Shown here one piece after another: positions 9,107-18,088 of a stretch of DNA of 64,000 bases. Each line of letters begins with the position of its first letter. The first letter of the stretch is position 1. The stretch is from CAVQMC01 sp963713505 (GTDB taxonomy: Bacteria > Bacteroidota > Ignavibacteria > Ignavibacteriales > Ignavibacteriaceae). The notes beneath the pieces are model-generated. The model did no database searches. It was not told where the DNA came from and worked only from the letters and a program-made list of their open reading frames with translations. The stretch spans positions 73,125 through 137,124 of the forward strand of contig CAVQMC010000029.1 of NCBI GenBank assembly GCA_963713505.1, given 5' to 3'. A program made the position numbers and the translations under genes.

Positions 9107-11002
9107 ATGAAAAGAATTATTTTCTCATTTTTAATTTTGTCAGGAATTGTACTATTAAGTTCATGTTCAAAGAAACCAGAACTAAAAGGTACATTCAACA
9201 CAACACCTGAAAAACCAAAGGCAGGCGAAGAACTAACAGTTTATTATTCATCAGACAGTACAAATTTAGCAAAAGCAGACAGTGTAGATATGATTTGTTA
9301 TCAATATGGAGAAGATATTTATTCAACTAAAGCCGTACCGATGGTCAAAGAAAATAATCATTGGACAGGTAAGGTTAATTTATCCGATTCTACAAAAGGA
9401 GTTTTAGTTAATTTTAAAAACGGTGATAATATTGATAACAATAATTCAAAAGGATATGTTGTATTTCTTTATGGCGGTAACGGAAAATATTTACCCGGAA
9501 GCCGTGCAGGTTTTGGAAATGCCATAAATACTTGGGGTGCATGGTATGCAAATCTTGATAGAGATGCTAATCTGGCATTAAATTATTTTAATACTGACTT
9601 CAAAGATAATCCTGATATAAAATTTGATTATCTAGATGGTTATTGTAATACAATTTTAAGAGCATATAAAGAACCGGCAAGTAAAATGATTGATTCTCAA
9701 CTGAACGATCTTGCAAAAACAAATCCAACATCGGAAAAATATTTATCAACTTTAGCAATTTGGTATGGAAGGATTCATAATGCAGCACTAGCTAATAGAT
9801 ATAAAGTGTTGGTTGAACAGAAATATCCACAGAGCGAGTTTTCTCAAAGAATAAGATATTCAGAGTTCCAAAATGAACCGGATATAAATAAAAAAATTGA
9901 ACTTGAAAATAAATTCGAAAAAGATTTCGCTAAAAGCGACTATCTTCAAAATATGATTGCAATAATTACAAATTATTTTCGTGATCATAACCAATTTAAT
10001 AAAGCTTATGAGTTTTTAAAAGCTCACTCGGAAAAAGCAAGTCCCTACACAAATTATTCACTCTCTGCTGTTATGTTAAAAAATAATGCCGATGTGAATA
10101 CAGCAATGGAAATTGCGGAGATGGGTGTTGATAAAAGCAAGAAAGAATATGAAAATCCGACTGATGAAAAACCGAATTATCAAACCAAAGAACAATGGAA
10201 TGACGACAGAGCATATTTATTTGGTATGAATTTGTATACTTACGGAAAAGCTTTAAACATTCTAAATAAAAATAAAGAAGCTTTAAATTCAATGGATAAA
10301 GCTGTTTACTTTACAAAGAAACAGGATGGAGATGTGAACTCTCTTTATGCAAGTTTATTAATTCAAAATAAAAAATATGACGAAATACTTTCGAAAATTC
10401 CGGATTTTATAAAAGAAGGAAATGATACGCCTAATATGGCAAATATTTTAGAAGAAGCTTATGTAAATAAAAACGGAAGTAAAAAAGGTTTTAAAGAATA
10501 TTTTGAAGGCTTAAAAGATGCAGCTAAATCAAATCTAATTGCAAAATTAAAAAAAGAAATGGTTGATAAGGATGCTCCGGATTTTACATTAACTGATTTA
10601 AATGACAAAGTTGTCAGCTTATCCGAACTAAAGGGAAAAACCGTTGTGTTGGATTTTTGGGCAACCTGGTGCGGTCCATGTAAAGCTTCTTTTCCCGGAA
10701 TGCAGAAAGCTCTTGAGAAATATTCAAAAAATGAAAAGGTAAAATTTTTATTTGTTGACGCCTGGGAAAGAGTTCCTAATAAAAAAGATAATGCCGAAAA
10801 GTTTATTAAAGAACACCAATATCCATTTCATGTTTTACTTGATCAAGATAATAAAGTAATTGACAGCTATAAAGTAACAGGAATTCCAACAAAATTTATT
10901 ATTGATAAAAATGGAAAAATAAGATTTACTAAAGTTGGTTATGCCGGAAATGAAGATCAACTTGTGGATGAAATATCAACAATGATTTCTTTGGTTGATT
11001 AA
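9107..11002 (+). CDS. TlpA-type thioredoxin-fold lipoprotein with large N-terminal region
   Basis: The 631-residue protein has a lipoprotein signal (IIFSFLILSGIVLLSSC, cysteine near residue 20). A beta-sandwich-like region covers roughly residues 25-130, followed by a helical, TPR-like middle. The C-terminal TlpA/AhpC-TSA domain (about 490-631) has the redox motif WCGPC at 521-525 and the cis-proline motif GIPTKF near 605. The family is a periplasmic thiol-disulfide oxidoreductase anchored to the membrane. It is monocistronic, with a hairpin terminator at 11037-11065. The redox partner is unknown. Confidence 0.88.
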   Translation: MKRIIFSFLILSGIVLLSSCSKKPELKGTFNTTPEKPKAGEELTVYYSSDSTNLAKADSVDMICYQYGEDIYSTKAVPMVKENNHWTGKVNLSDSTKGVLVNFKNGDNIDNNNSKGYVVFLYGGNGKYLPGSRAGFGNAINTWGAWYANLDRDANLALNYFNTDFKDNPDIKFDYLDGYCNTILRAYKEPASKMIDSQLNDLAKTNPTSEKYLSTLAIWYGRIHNAALANRYKVLVEQKYPQSEFSQRIRYSEFQNEPDINKKIELENKFEKDFAKSDYLQNMIAIITNYFRDHNQFNKAYEFLKAHSEKASPYTNYSLSAVMLKNNADVNTAMEIAEMGVDKSKKEYENPTDEKPNYQTKEQWNDDRAYLFGMNLYTYGKALNILNKNKEALNSMDKAVYFTKKQDGDVNSLYASLLIQNKKYDEILSKIPDFIKEGNDTPNMANILEEAYVNKNGSKKGFKEYFEGLKDAAKSNLIAKLKKEMVDKDAPDFTLTDLNDKVVSLSELKGKTVVLDFWATWCGPCKASFPGMQKALEKYSKNEKVKFLFVDAWERVPNKKDNAEKFIKEHQYPFHVLLDQDNKVIDSYKVTGIPTKFIIDKNGKIRFTKVGYAGNEDQLVDEISTMISLVD

Positions 11003-11036
11003 AACTTTCCTTATTAAAAGATATATATTTAAATTA

Positions 11037-11065
11037 AAAGCCGGATAATTAATCCGGCTTTTTTA
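11037..11065 (+). terminator. Rho-independent terminator after the TlpA-type gene
   Basis: The stem AAGCCGGAT/ATCCGGCTT has a short TA-rich loop and is followed by six T residues, 35 bases after the stop codon. The A-run on the other arm may allow it to act on the minus strand too. Confidence 0.8.
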
Positions 11066-11088
11066 TATCTGAATTAATTATAAAAATT

Positions 11089-11187
11089 TTAGGGAACCGG
11101 GCAAATTCCATGACTCATCTGCCACACAAAAGAACCGACTATAAGCAGAATTATCAAAACTGTAAAAAATATCTTTAACTTTTTCAT
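11089..11187 (-). CDS. Possible 32-residue hydrophobic peptide
   Basis: An ATG frame starts MKKLKIFFTVLIILLIVGS and ends in WQMSHGICPVP. It looks like a single transmembrane helix or a minimal signal-anchor followed by a short tail with one cysteine. No clear Shine-Dalgarno sequence precedes it and no family is recognised. It lies between a terminator and the PAP2 phosphatase gene on the same strand. The basic N-terminus and hydrophobic core argue for a real small membrane peptide, but length alone cannot exclude chance. Confidence 0.35.
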   Translation of the reverse strand: MKKLKIFFTVLIILLIVGSFVWQMSHGICPVP

Positions 11188-11264
11188 AATTAAAATAATA
11201 ATACATTAAACCGAAATATGAAATGTATTATTTAGACAGAATTAATCCATTTTATATTTAAAAT

Positions 11265-11993
11265 TTAGTTATTCTGTTTGGAAAAAATCTTTTCCTTTAT
11301 GAAGTTACTTTTGCTTAATATCAACCAGCAGAGTGTTATCCAGAAAATACCTGCCGACCAGCCGGCGATAACCTGGTTCGGATCATGAGCTCCAATAAAA
11401 ATTCTGCTCATTCCAATTATAAAAACAAAAACCACAGCACAAAATGTTAAGAATTGTTTAAGATAATGATTATGCGAATTCAAAGTTGATAGATATACTA
11501 ATGTAGAAAATATTATTGTGGACATCATTGCATGTCCGCTGGGATATCCAAGTTTGGAATTTAATATTAATCCGAAAAATGAATGAGAACTTGTTCCGGA
11601 AAAAGAAACTTTTAAAATTAGATCAAAAAATCCGCCGCCTATTACAATCAAATAAAACAAAAGAAGTTTCATTATATTTTTAGTGAAATAAAAATATCCG
11701 GTTATAAACACAAGTAAGAAAATTAAAAAAATCGGGCCGCCGAACGTTGAAATGTCGCTATTGATATATACAAACCATTGCGGACCGTATGAACTGCTCC
11801 ATTTATTAGTTAACCCTATATTATTTAGTAGGAACGGTTTATAAAATTGAGTTATTTCTTCAATAAATCCGTTGGCAGTTAAATAAAATATTAGAAAAGA
11901 CATAAAGAGAATAAGATAAGAAGTAACATCTTTTAGTTTTTTTTCGCTCAATTTTTGTCTATGTCTTCTTCTTGAATTTTTTTCCATTAACAA
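11265..11993 (-). CDS. PAP2-superfamily membrane phosphatase
   Basis: The 242-residue protein has about six transmembrane helices and two of the three PAP2 phosphatase motifs. These are YPSGH (PSGH at 151-154) and SRIFIGAHDPNQ (Ser-Arg 196-197, His203). The N-Q-V-I-A-G ending of the third motif resembles the glucose-6-phosphatase branch more than phosphatidate phosphatase. The first KxxxxxxRP motif is not clear; LKVSFSGTSSH occupies its place. Likely substrates are lipid or isoprenoid phosphates at the outer face of the membrane. The basic N-terminus (SRRRHRQK) is cytoplasmic. Confidence 0.82.
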   Translation of the reverse strand: MLMEKNSRRRHRQKLSEKKLKDVTSYLILFMSFLIFYLTANGFIEEITQFYKPFLLNNIGLTNKWSSSYGPQWFVYINSDISTFGGPIFLIFLLVFITGYFYFTKNIMKLLLFYLIVIGGGFFDLILKVSFSGTSSHSFFGLILNSKLGYPSGHAMMSTIIFSTLVYLSTLNSHNHYLKQFLTFCAVVFVFIIGMSRIFIGAHDPNQVIAGWSAGIFWITLCWLILSKSNFIKEKIFSKQNN

Positions 11994-12265
11994 CTGTTTT
12001 GTTTGACTTTGATTGCTTATAAATTAAGATGAATTGTATTCTAAATTAGTAAATTATTTTTTATTAAACCTAATTAATTATTGGGCTTTGATTTAGAATA
12101 AATAATTATAATAGTTTAGTTCGGAAGTAAATTTTATAATAAATTGATAAGGAATTTATCTATAGAGGAATTTATAGTTTTTGATGTATGGTTAAAATTA
12201 ATCAGCTAAATTATTGTTTTTTTATCACTAAGTCACTAAGGACACTTAGTTTCGCTAAGTTCATT

Positions 12266-13240
12266 TTAATTCTTTACGGTTCCGGAAACAGTTCTGTAAA
12301 ATCCTTTAAAAGTTCCTGCATATAAAACATCATTATCTGAACTAAATAAAGTAAATATTTCTTTGTTTGTTAAACCGGAATCAACAGCAGCCCAGTTGCT
12401 TCCGTTATCAATCGAACGGAAAATTCCGCCGCGCCATGTTCCGGCAAAAATGTGACCCTGAGTATTTAATGCAAGACAGGTAATTTCGGTGTTTGTTAAA
12501 CCGTTATTAGTTTTTGTCCAGTTTTCTCCTTTATCACTTGAAATAAAAAATCCACCGTTATCTGTTCCGGCATATATATTGCCTAATTTATTTGTTTTTA
12601 AAAACTGCACTGACCAGTTTCCCAATCCCTTATTTTTTAACTCCCAGTTTACTCCGTTATCAGTTGAGCGGTACACACCTGTTCCTCCTGCAAATAAAAT
12701 ATTATTATCTGCTATTAAAAGAGAAGAAAAAGTCTGAGCGCTGAAAGTTTCATTAATCGATTGCCATGGTGAATTGATTCCCGAAGAACTGTAAATACCT
12801 TTCCCTCTTGTTGAGGCAAAAATTTTCCCTTCATTACTAACTACAATTGCAGTTACATTTAAATTATCGGAACCGGCACTTAACCAGGTTTTTCCGTTGT
12901 CTGAAGTAATATACATACCTCTTCCGTTGGTTCCGGCAATTATATTATTTTGATCGAATTTTTTGAAGCAGGTAACAGCAGCGGAAGAGGGAAATTGATC
13001 AACTTTCTGCCAGGTAAAACCTGAGTCTAACGAAGCAAATAATCCGAAATTTGTACCTGCTAAAATTTTACCGTTATCGGTTTGAAAAATAGAAATTACA
13101 GTATTTGTATCCAGCCCGGTTTTTACCCAATTTATATCAGCAGGCGGTTTTGAAGTTGGTGTAACAGGGTTTTCTGTTCTGCTGCAAGCTGTAAAAAATA
13201 AACAGCAATTAATTCCGAAAATTATAAATAGTTTTTTCAA
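12266..13240 (-). CDS. Beta-propeller lipoprotein with BNR/YCF48-like repeats
   Basis: The 324-residue protein has a lipoprotein signal (MKKLFIIFGINCCLFFTAC). It then has about seven 40-residue repeats with the pattern G-x-x-x-S-x-D-x-G-x-x-W (SLDSGFTWQK, TSDNGKTWLS, STDNGVNWEL, SSDKGENWTK, SIDNGSNWAA). These Asp-boxes mark a sialidase-like beta-propeller without obvious sialidase catalytic residues. It probably sits on the outer membrane as a binding or scaffold protein. The gene is monocistronic; a minus-strand hairpin at 13365-13394 separates it from the gene upstream. Confidence 0.82.
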   Translation of the reverse strand: MKKLFIIFGINCCLFFTACSRTENPVTPTSKPPADINWVKTGLDTNTVISIFQTDNGKILAGTNFGLFASLDSGFTWQKVDQFPSSAAVTCFKKFDQNNIIAGTNGRGMYITSDNGKTWLSAGSDNLNVTAIVVSNEGKIFASTRGKGIYSSSGINSPWQSINETFSAQTFSSLLIADNNILFAGGTGVYRSTDNGVNWELKNKGLGNWSVQFLKTNKLGNIYAGTDNGGFFISSDKGENWTKTNNGLTNTEITCLALNTQGHIFAGTWRGGIFRSIDNGSNWAAVDSGLTNKEIFTLFSSDNDVLYAGTFKGFYRTVSGTVKN

Positions 13241-13364
13241 AGTGAATTATAGTGGTTTCCGTTTATATAGAAGTTATATCTTTTTGTAAACTATTTCAAT
13301 GAATTTAAAAGAAAATGAAAAAGAAATGTAAATAGTTTTAATTAAAAGTATAGTAAAGGAAATT

Positions 13365-13394
13365 AAAACCCGGCAGATTATACCGGGTTTTTTA
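13365..13394 (-). terminator. Hairpin terminator after the small membrane protein gene
   Basis: The stem AACCCGG/CCGGGTT is flanked by an A-run and a T-run, lying 13 bases beyond the stop of the minus-strand gene at 13407-13778. It can work on either strand. Confidence 0.7.
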
Positions 13395-13406
13395 ATATAA
13401 TTTTTA

Positions 13407-13778
13407 TTATGAAATTCTGCCGCCGCTGAAAGCGCTCATTATTGAAGCACCGACAGCAATTAATATAATTATATAAAGTACAAATATTACGATTGTAATA
13501 ATCATTAAAACTTTTTGGATAAAGAAAAACCTGCTTTGTCTTTCGAGAGCATTCTCCATCATTTTACTATCGCCGGAAGCAATATAAGCAGAAAAAGAAT
13601 CCGATGATTCTCTTAACCTTAGTCCGCTGATGATCATTGGAATGCCGAATGGAAGTCCTACTATAGAAATGGAATATAATGCACCGATGATAATGTAAAA
13701 GATTCCGACAAAGTTCATATCACCGGACATTTTATTTAATGTCATTTGAAGCATTGGTGAACCGGAATTTTGTTCCAT
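13407..13778 (-). CDS. Small integral membrane protein (DUF5362-like)
   Basis: The 123-residue protein has two hydrophobic hairpins. The first (NFVGIFYIIIGALYSISIVGLPFGIPMIISGLRL) ends in a GxRLRES motif. The second (FFFIQKVLMIITIVIFVLYIIILIAVGASIM) is near the C-terminus. A short helical linker (SGDSKMMENALERQS) joins them. This pattern resembles the DUF5362 family of unknown function. A TTCCTCCC complement just before the ATG gives a good minus-strand ribosome site. The family call is from memory of the pattern. Confidence 0.65.
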   Translation of the reverse strand: MEQNSGSPMLQMTLNKMSGDMNFVGIFYIIIGALYSISIVGLPFGIPMIISGLRLRESSDSFSAYIASGDSKMMENALERQSRFFFIQKVLMIITIVIFVLYIIILIAVGASIMSAFSGGRIS

Positions 13779-14106
13779 TTTTCCTCCCGCTTTAAAATTT
13801 AATAAATCCGATAACTGTTTAAGAAGTAATAATTTAAGTTAATTAATTCTGAATTAATTAACATTAAAGAAATCCAAATTTTACAAAAACTTTAATTCCC
13901 GAATAATATCTAAATCTATTCGAATATTATTAATTGTATTTTTCAGGAACCTTTTAATTTCCAAAAAGTAAACAGATTATCAATTTAGTTTGTAGATTTA
14001 ATTATTAAATCTTTTTCTTTATTGAAGCGCTTCTCAAAAAATTAATGTTCTTATTAATAATCCTTTCTAACTGAAAATCTCATTAAAAATTTCGGGAGGA
14101 ATTTCC
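13779..14106. other. Intergenic region between divergent genes
   Basis: These 328 AT-rich bases have no recognisable gene or repeat. They must carry promoters for the minus-strand membrane protein and the plus-strand DUF4139-type gene. The only clear signal is GGGAGGA at 14094-14100, the ribosome site of the latter. Confidence 0.5.
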
Positions 14107-15477
14107 ATGAAAGCCAGGTTAGTTTATTTAATTATTATTTTAACTGCGGGACTTGTGTTTGCACAGAATTCCGAACATAAATCGTTAGTTGTTACAGTTT
14201 ATAATGCCAACCTTGGAGTTGTTAAGGACGTAAGAAATCTTGATATAAAATCCGGAAAGTCCCAAATTCAAATTACAGACGTTGCACAGCAGATTGATCC
14301 CACAAGTGTTCACATTAGTTTGAACGGGGAAGTGCTTGAACAGAATTATCAATATGATCTAGTTTCATTAGATAAGATACTTCAAAAATATATTGATAGA
14401 AATATTCAGCTTCTAGACGAAAAAGGAGAAGTTGTGGAAGGAAAACTTCTTTCTAGTTTTTCCGGACAAATTGTACTGCAGAAAAAAGACGGCGGGTTAT
14501 TGATGATTCCAAATGTAAATAAGTACCGTTTTTCCGTCGGTGAATTGCCAGAAGGGTTAATTACAAAACCAACTTTAATCTGGCTGGTAAATTCAAATTC
14601 ATCCGGCAAACAGGATGTTGAAATATCATACCAGACAAAAGGTTTAAACTGGCATGCGGAATATGTTGCAGTTTTAAATAAAGATGATTCGCAACTCGAT
14701 CTTAATTCATGGGTTAGTATTGACAACACTTCCGGAACTTCTTATAAAAATGCACAATTAAAATTAGTTGCCGGAGATGTAAATTTAATTCAGAATAAAC
14801 AGCCATATGCATATCCAATGGATGGATTGAGAAAAGAATCAACAGTGAATGCTCAGCAATTTCAGGAAAAACAATTTTTTGAATATCATATTTATAATCT
14901 TCAAAGGCCTACTACAATAGCAAACAATGAAACAAAACAAATTTCTTTATTCGAAGCTTCAAATATAAGTGCAGTTAAAAAATACTATTATCAAAGCGGA
15001 AGTAATTATTATTACGGCAATTCTTCAAGCAGCGGAAAAGTTGCCGTTATTGTTGAATTTCAAAATAAAAAGGAAGACGGACTTGGAATACCAATGCCTA
15101 AAGGTAAAGTTCGTGTTTATAAATCCGACGGCGAAGCACTTGAATTTATCGGTGAGGATATGATTGATCATACGCCGAAAGATGAAAAAATTAAGCTTAA
15201 AATCGGTGATGCATTTGATATAACTGCAGAGGAAGTTCAAACAGAAAATAAAAGAATAAGCGACAGGGTCAGGGAACAATCATACCAGATTACTTTTAGA
15301 AATCATAAAGATTCTGATATAGATATTGAAGTTGAAAGATATTTAGGACTTAACTGGGAAATCTTGAGCTCTTCAATTAAGTATACTAAAAAAGATGCTC
15401 AAAATATTATGTTCAAAGTTCCGGTAAAAAAAGATGGGGAAACTGTTCTTAAGTTTTCCATTAGATATGTTTATTGA
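14107..15477 (+). CDS. Secreted DUF4139-type protein
   Basis: The 456-residue protein has a signal peptide (LVYLIIILTAGLVFAQ). A beta-rich N-domain with VTVYNANLGVVKDVRNL and VDPTSVHIS-like strands follows. The C-terminal half carries the DUF4139 signature: LIWLVNSNSSGKQDVEISYQT, LNWHAEYVA and, near the end, the long beta strands of VPVKKDGETVLKFSIRYVY. The family is widespread and of unknown function, probably envelope-associated. It has a strong GGGAGGA ribosome site and is convergent with the DUF4340 operon, separated by a large hairpin at 15545-15611. Confidence 0.75.
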   Translation: MKARLVYLIIILTAGLVFAQNSEHKSLVVTVYNANLGVVKDVRNLDIKSGKSQIQITDVAQQIDPTSVHISLNGEVLEQNYQYDLVSLDKILQKYIDRNIQLLDEKGEVVEGKLLSSFSGQIVLQKKDGGLLMIPNVNKYRFSVGELPEGLITKPTLIWLVNSNSSGKQDVEISYQTKGLNWHAEYVAVLNKDDSQLDLNSWVSIDNTSGTSYKNAQLKLVAGDVNLIQNKQPYAYPMDGLRKESTVNAQQFQEKQFFEYHIYNLQRPTTIANNETKQISLFEASNISAVKKYYYQSGSNYYYGNSSSSGKVAVIVEFQNKKEDGLGIPMPKGKVRVYKSDGEALEFIGEDMIDHTPKDEKIKLKIGDAFDITAEEVQTENKRISDRVREQSYQITFRNHKDSDIDIEVERYLGLNWEILSSSIKYTKKDAQNIMFKVPVKKDGETVLKFSIRYVY

Positions 15478-15544
15478 TTAAATATTTTAAAACTAAGTAC
15501 GCTAAGAAGCACTTAGAAAATGTTTAAAGTCAATTTAAAATTTT

Positions 15545-15611
15545 AAAGGCTGCTCTTAAACCGGTTACAGGATACGAATTAAACCGGGGAACCTCGCTGA
15601 GCAGCCTTTAT
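15545..15611. terminator. Nested hairpin between convergent genes
   Basis: An 11-base outer stem (AAAGGCTGCTC paired with GAGCAGCCTTT) encloses about 44 bases. These contain a second possible stem, AAACCGG near 15556 and AACCGGGG near 15583. It ends in T-rich sequence on both strands, so it fits a bidirectional terminator for the two convergent genes. The long structured interior is unusual for a plain terminator. Confidence 0.6.
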
Positions 15612-15616
15612 TAAAT

Positions 15617-16576
15617 TTATTTTTTCTTCTTCGGCGGTGGATTTAATAATTTACTTTTTCCTACAAAAATCTTTACTCCCAATCCTTCTTTTGTCGCATC
15701 AAAATAAGATTCCGGATTTATAGAAGAATTAATTATATAATTATTTTGATCTCTGTAAGCATTTATGGTTATATTTTTATTATCGGAAGATTTTATTTCT
15801 ACGGAATAAGTTGGTTTTACAAGTAAAGTTTGATCAAAATTATCTGCATATTGTGTACTTCTTAAATGACTTAAAGCTCTTAAATAATTAACTGTACTTG
15901 CAGAATCAGCATGTCTGCCGTTAATAAACCATTCTTTATTTATTTTAATTAATTGGAATGAACTATCGGGATAATTATAAACTAAAGTATCCCAATTTGT
16001 ATAAGAATTATTTATAACATCATTATCCCGAAAATAATTTGCTCTTTGATTAAAGCTTACATTTAAAAATCCGTTTACAGCATAAACATTATTATCATTT
16101 CCTACTCTTACATAACTTATCATAGTTCTGGGCTGTTGATAGGAAAACTTGCCGAGATAAAGATTCAGAGTATTATTATTCCCTTCAAATACTTTTATTT
16201 GTGTTGCGTTGCTGTCAACTTTATATTCAGCCCATTTATTTTGGTTTTGAGCAGCTACACTCATTGGTTTTATTTGAAGAAGCTGTCTGAACATATTTGT
16301 TATTTTATCCTGAGGAACAAGAGCGGTGTTATTATTAGCAAGTTTAACCTGCCATGTATTATCTTTTTTAAATAATCTAACTTCTTGATGTTTAGTGACC
16401 TGCGGATAAATAGAAATTGAAGTTACTTGAGCAGTATCGATCGTAACCAGGTTTTGTTTAAATGTACTCTCACCGTGATCGGAATCGATAACAATAAAAA
16501 TTATAACCGCAGCTAATAATACTCCGAATGTAATTATCAGAGATTTTGTAGAGAGCTTATTAAACATAATCTTCAC
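15617..16576 (-). CDS. DUF4340 domain protein of the Gld-like ABC operon
   Basis: The 319-residue protein has one N-terminal transmembrane anchor (SLIITFGVLLAAVIIFIVI) and a long extracytoplasmic beta-rich region with DUF4340-type repeats (VTSISIYPQ, VRLFKKDNTWQVKL, TLNLYLGKF, WFINGRHADSASTVNYLRAL). The end is lysine-rich. It is the last gene of a four-gene operon with ABC ATPase, permease and GldG-like protein, and its start overlaps the preceding gene by 17 bases. DUF4340 proteins accompany GldG-type ABC systems; the role is probably as an accessory of the exporter. Confidence 0.82.
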   Translation of the reverse strand: MKIMFNKLSTKSLIITFGVLLAAVIIFIVIDSDHGESTFKQNLVTIDTAQVTSISIYPQVTKHQEVRLFKKDNTWQVKLANNNTALVPQDKITNMFRQLLQIKPMSVAAQNQNKWAEYKVDSNATQIKVFEGNNNTLNLYLGKFSYQQPRTMISYVRVGNDNNVYAVNGFLNVSFNQRANYFRDNDVINNSYTNWDTLVYNYPDSSFQLIKINKEWFINGRHADSASTVNYLRALSHLRSTQYADNFDQTLLVKPTYSVEIKSSDNKNITINAYRDQNNYIINSSINPESYFDATKEGLGVKIFVGKSKLLNPPPKKKK

Positions 16577-18083
16577 TCATCCATTTATTTCTTTTTTTCT
16601 TTCTTAATTGATATCTGAACAAACCATAACCGAGAATCAAAAATATCGGGAGAAGGAAGTTCAAATATTTAACTAAAGTTTTTGTACTGTCTTCAAGGCC
16701 TGCTTTTATTGGTCTGGATGTAACGCCTTTGGTTCTTAATGCAATTAATCCCGTATCATCGGATAGCCAGTCAATTGCATTGGACATTAAATTTACATTA
16801 TCATCTTCAAGTTTTTGTGAATTATTACCTTTTCCGTTAACTGCAAAATCACCATCGCCGAATACAACCATTTTGGAAAATTTATTTCCATCTAATTTCC
16901 CTTCAACTGCAACGGCAACCGGAAGGGAAGACTTTGTAAAATCTTGTTTTGTCCATTGTTTGGAAACATCAAAATAAACAGGAGGTTTTTGAATTCCTGT
17001 TTTGTTCGATGTTTCTGCAATCGGAGTAATTTTGATTGTGGAATCTTTCGGCATTATTTTTATCGGACTTGCAAAAGGCATAATTACTGATTCAATTCCT
17101 TTTGTTATAGGATGATCCGCAAATTTTGTGATAATAGGTAAGTAAGGAAATTTAACGGGAGTATTCATTACAAACATTCCCTGCTGCTGTCTTACCATAA
17201 CATTTCCGCTGTTCACATCGATTACAAAATCATCCTGGACATCAATTCCCTTATTTTTAAGCCAATCTGATAAACCTGTGTAAACACTGGTTCCTCTTGC
17301 AGTAGAAAAATCTCCTTTAACTCTATTTAAAGCAACTAAAATTCTTCCGCCGTTTGCAAGAAAATCATCTAATTTCTTTAAATGAGAAGGCGGAATTGTA
17401 TCAGCCGGAGCAATTATCAACAAAGTTTTATATGTATTTGATATTCCGCTTGTATCTGTAATGTGAATGGGAGCAACATCATATAAAATAGAAAGCTGCT
17501 GATTTAATTGTTTCAATTCATCAGTAGTTGGTTCTCCATCACCCTGCAGAAGAGCAAGTTTTGGTTTATTCTTTAAAGTTAATTTTTTAATGTTGGAAGA
17601 TAGTGCAAATTCCATTGCAGAGCCGGGCTGAATATATGGAATGATTTCTTTTTTACCTCCATATTCAAGTACGGCTCCCAGATATGCTCTTTGCTGCTTC
17701 ATTTGATCCCGTTCGCGGACGTTTATCATCACGGGAGCAATTCCTTCTCGCTGTGCATTCATTTCAGTTTCTTGGTCTTTATTCGGATTTACAAAATCAT
17801 AAACAACTTTTCCGTCTGATGCGCTGTTGTATTCAATCAGCATATCTTTAAAATCCTGCTTAACCTTTGCAACATTAGGAGGAAGGTTCTCAGAGAAGTA
17901 TGCTTTTACAGTTACAGGTCCGTCAAGATCTTTAAGAATATTTTCAGTTGCCTGGCTTAAAGTATATTCCTGATCTTCGGTAAAATCCAACCTGAAAAAG
18001 AACCTGGTTGCTAATATGTTAATTAATAATACTATTCCGAAAACTAGTGCTAAACCTGTTATTACTTTTTTCTTAGTCAACAT
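16560..18083 (-). CDS. GldG-like auxiliary component of ABC exporter
   Basis: The 507-residue protein has a transmembrane helix at each end (TGLALVFGIVLLINILA; FLLPIFLILGYGLFRYQLRKKKRN). Between them lies a large extracytoplasmic region containing the GldG/ABC_transp_aux signatures DFTEDQEYTLSQATENILKDLDGPVTVKAYFSE and YGGKKEIIPYI. It also has the GATase-like segment LLIIAPADTIPPSHLKKLDDFLANGGRIL. In Bacteroidota GldG pairs with GldA and GldF in gliding and T9SS-associated transport. It follows the permease by five bases. Confidence 0.85.
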   Translation of the reverse strand: MLTKKKVITGLALVFGIVLLINILATRFFFRLDFTEDQEYTLSQATENILKDLDGPVTVKAYFSENLPPNVAKVKQDFKDMLIEYNSASDGKVVYDFVNPNKDQETEMNAQREGIAPVMINVRERDQMKQQRAYLGAVLEYGGKKEIIPYIQPGSAMEFALSSNIKKLTLKNKPKLALLQGDGEPTTDELKQLNQQLSILYDVAPIHITDTSGISNTYKTLLIIAPADTIPPSHLKKLDDFLANGGRILVALNRVKGDFSTARGTSVYTGLSDWLKNKGIDVQDDFVIDVNSGNVMVRQQQGMFVMNTPVKFPYLPIITKFADHPITKGIESVIMPFASPIKIMPKDSTIKITPIAETSNKTGIQKPPVYFDVSKQWTKQDFTKSSLPVAVAVEGKLDGNKFSKMVVFGDGDFAVNGKGNNSQKLEDDNVNLMSNAIDWLSDDTGLIALRTKGVTSRPIKAGLEDSTKTLVKYLNFLLPIFLILGYGLFRYQLRKKKRNKWMSEDYV

Positions 18084-18088
18084 GATTT

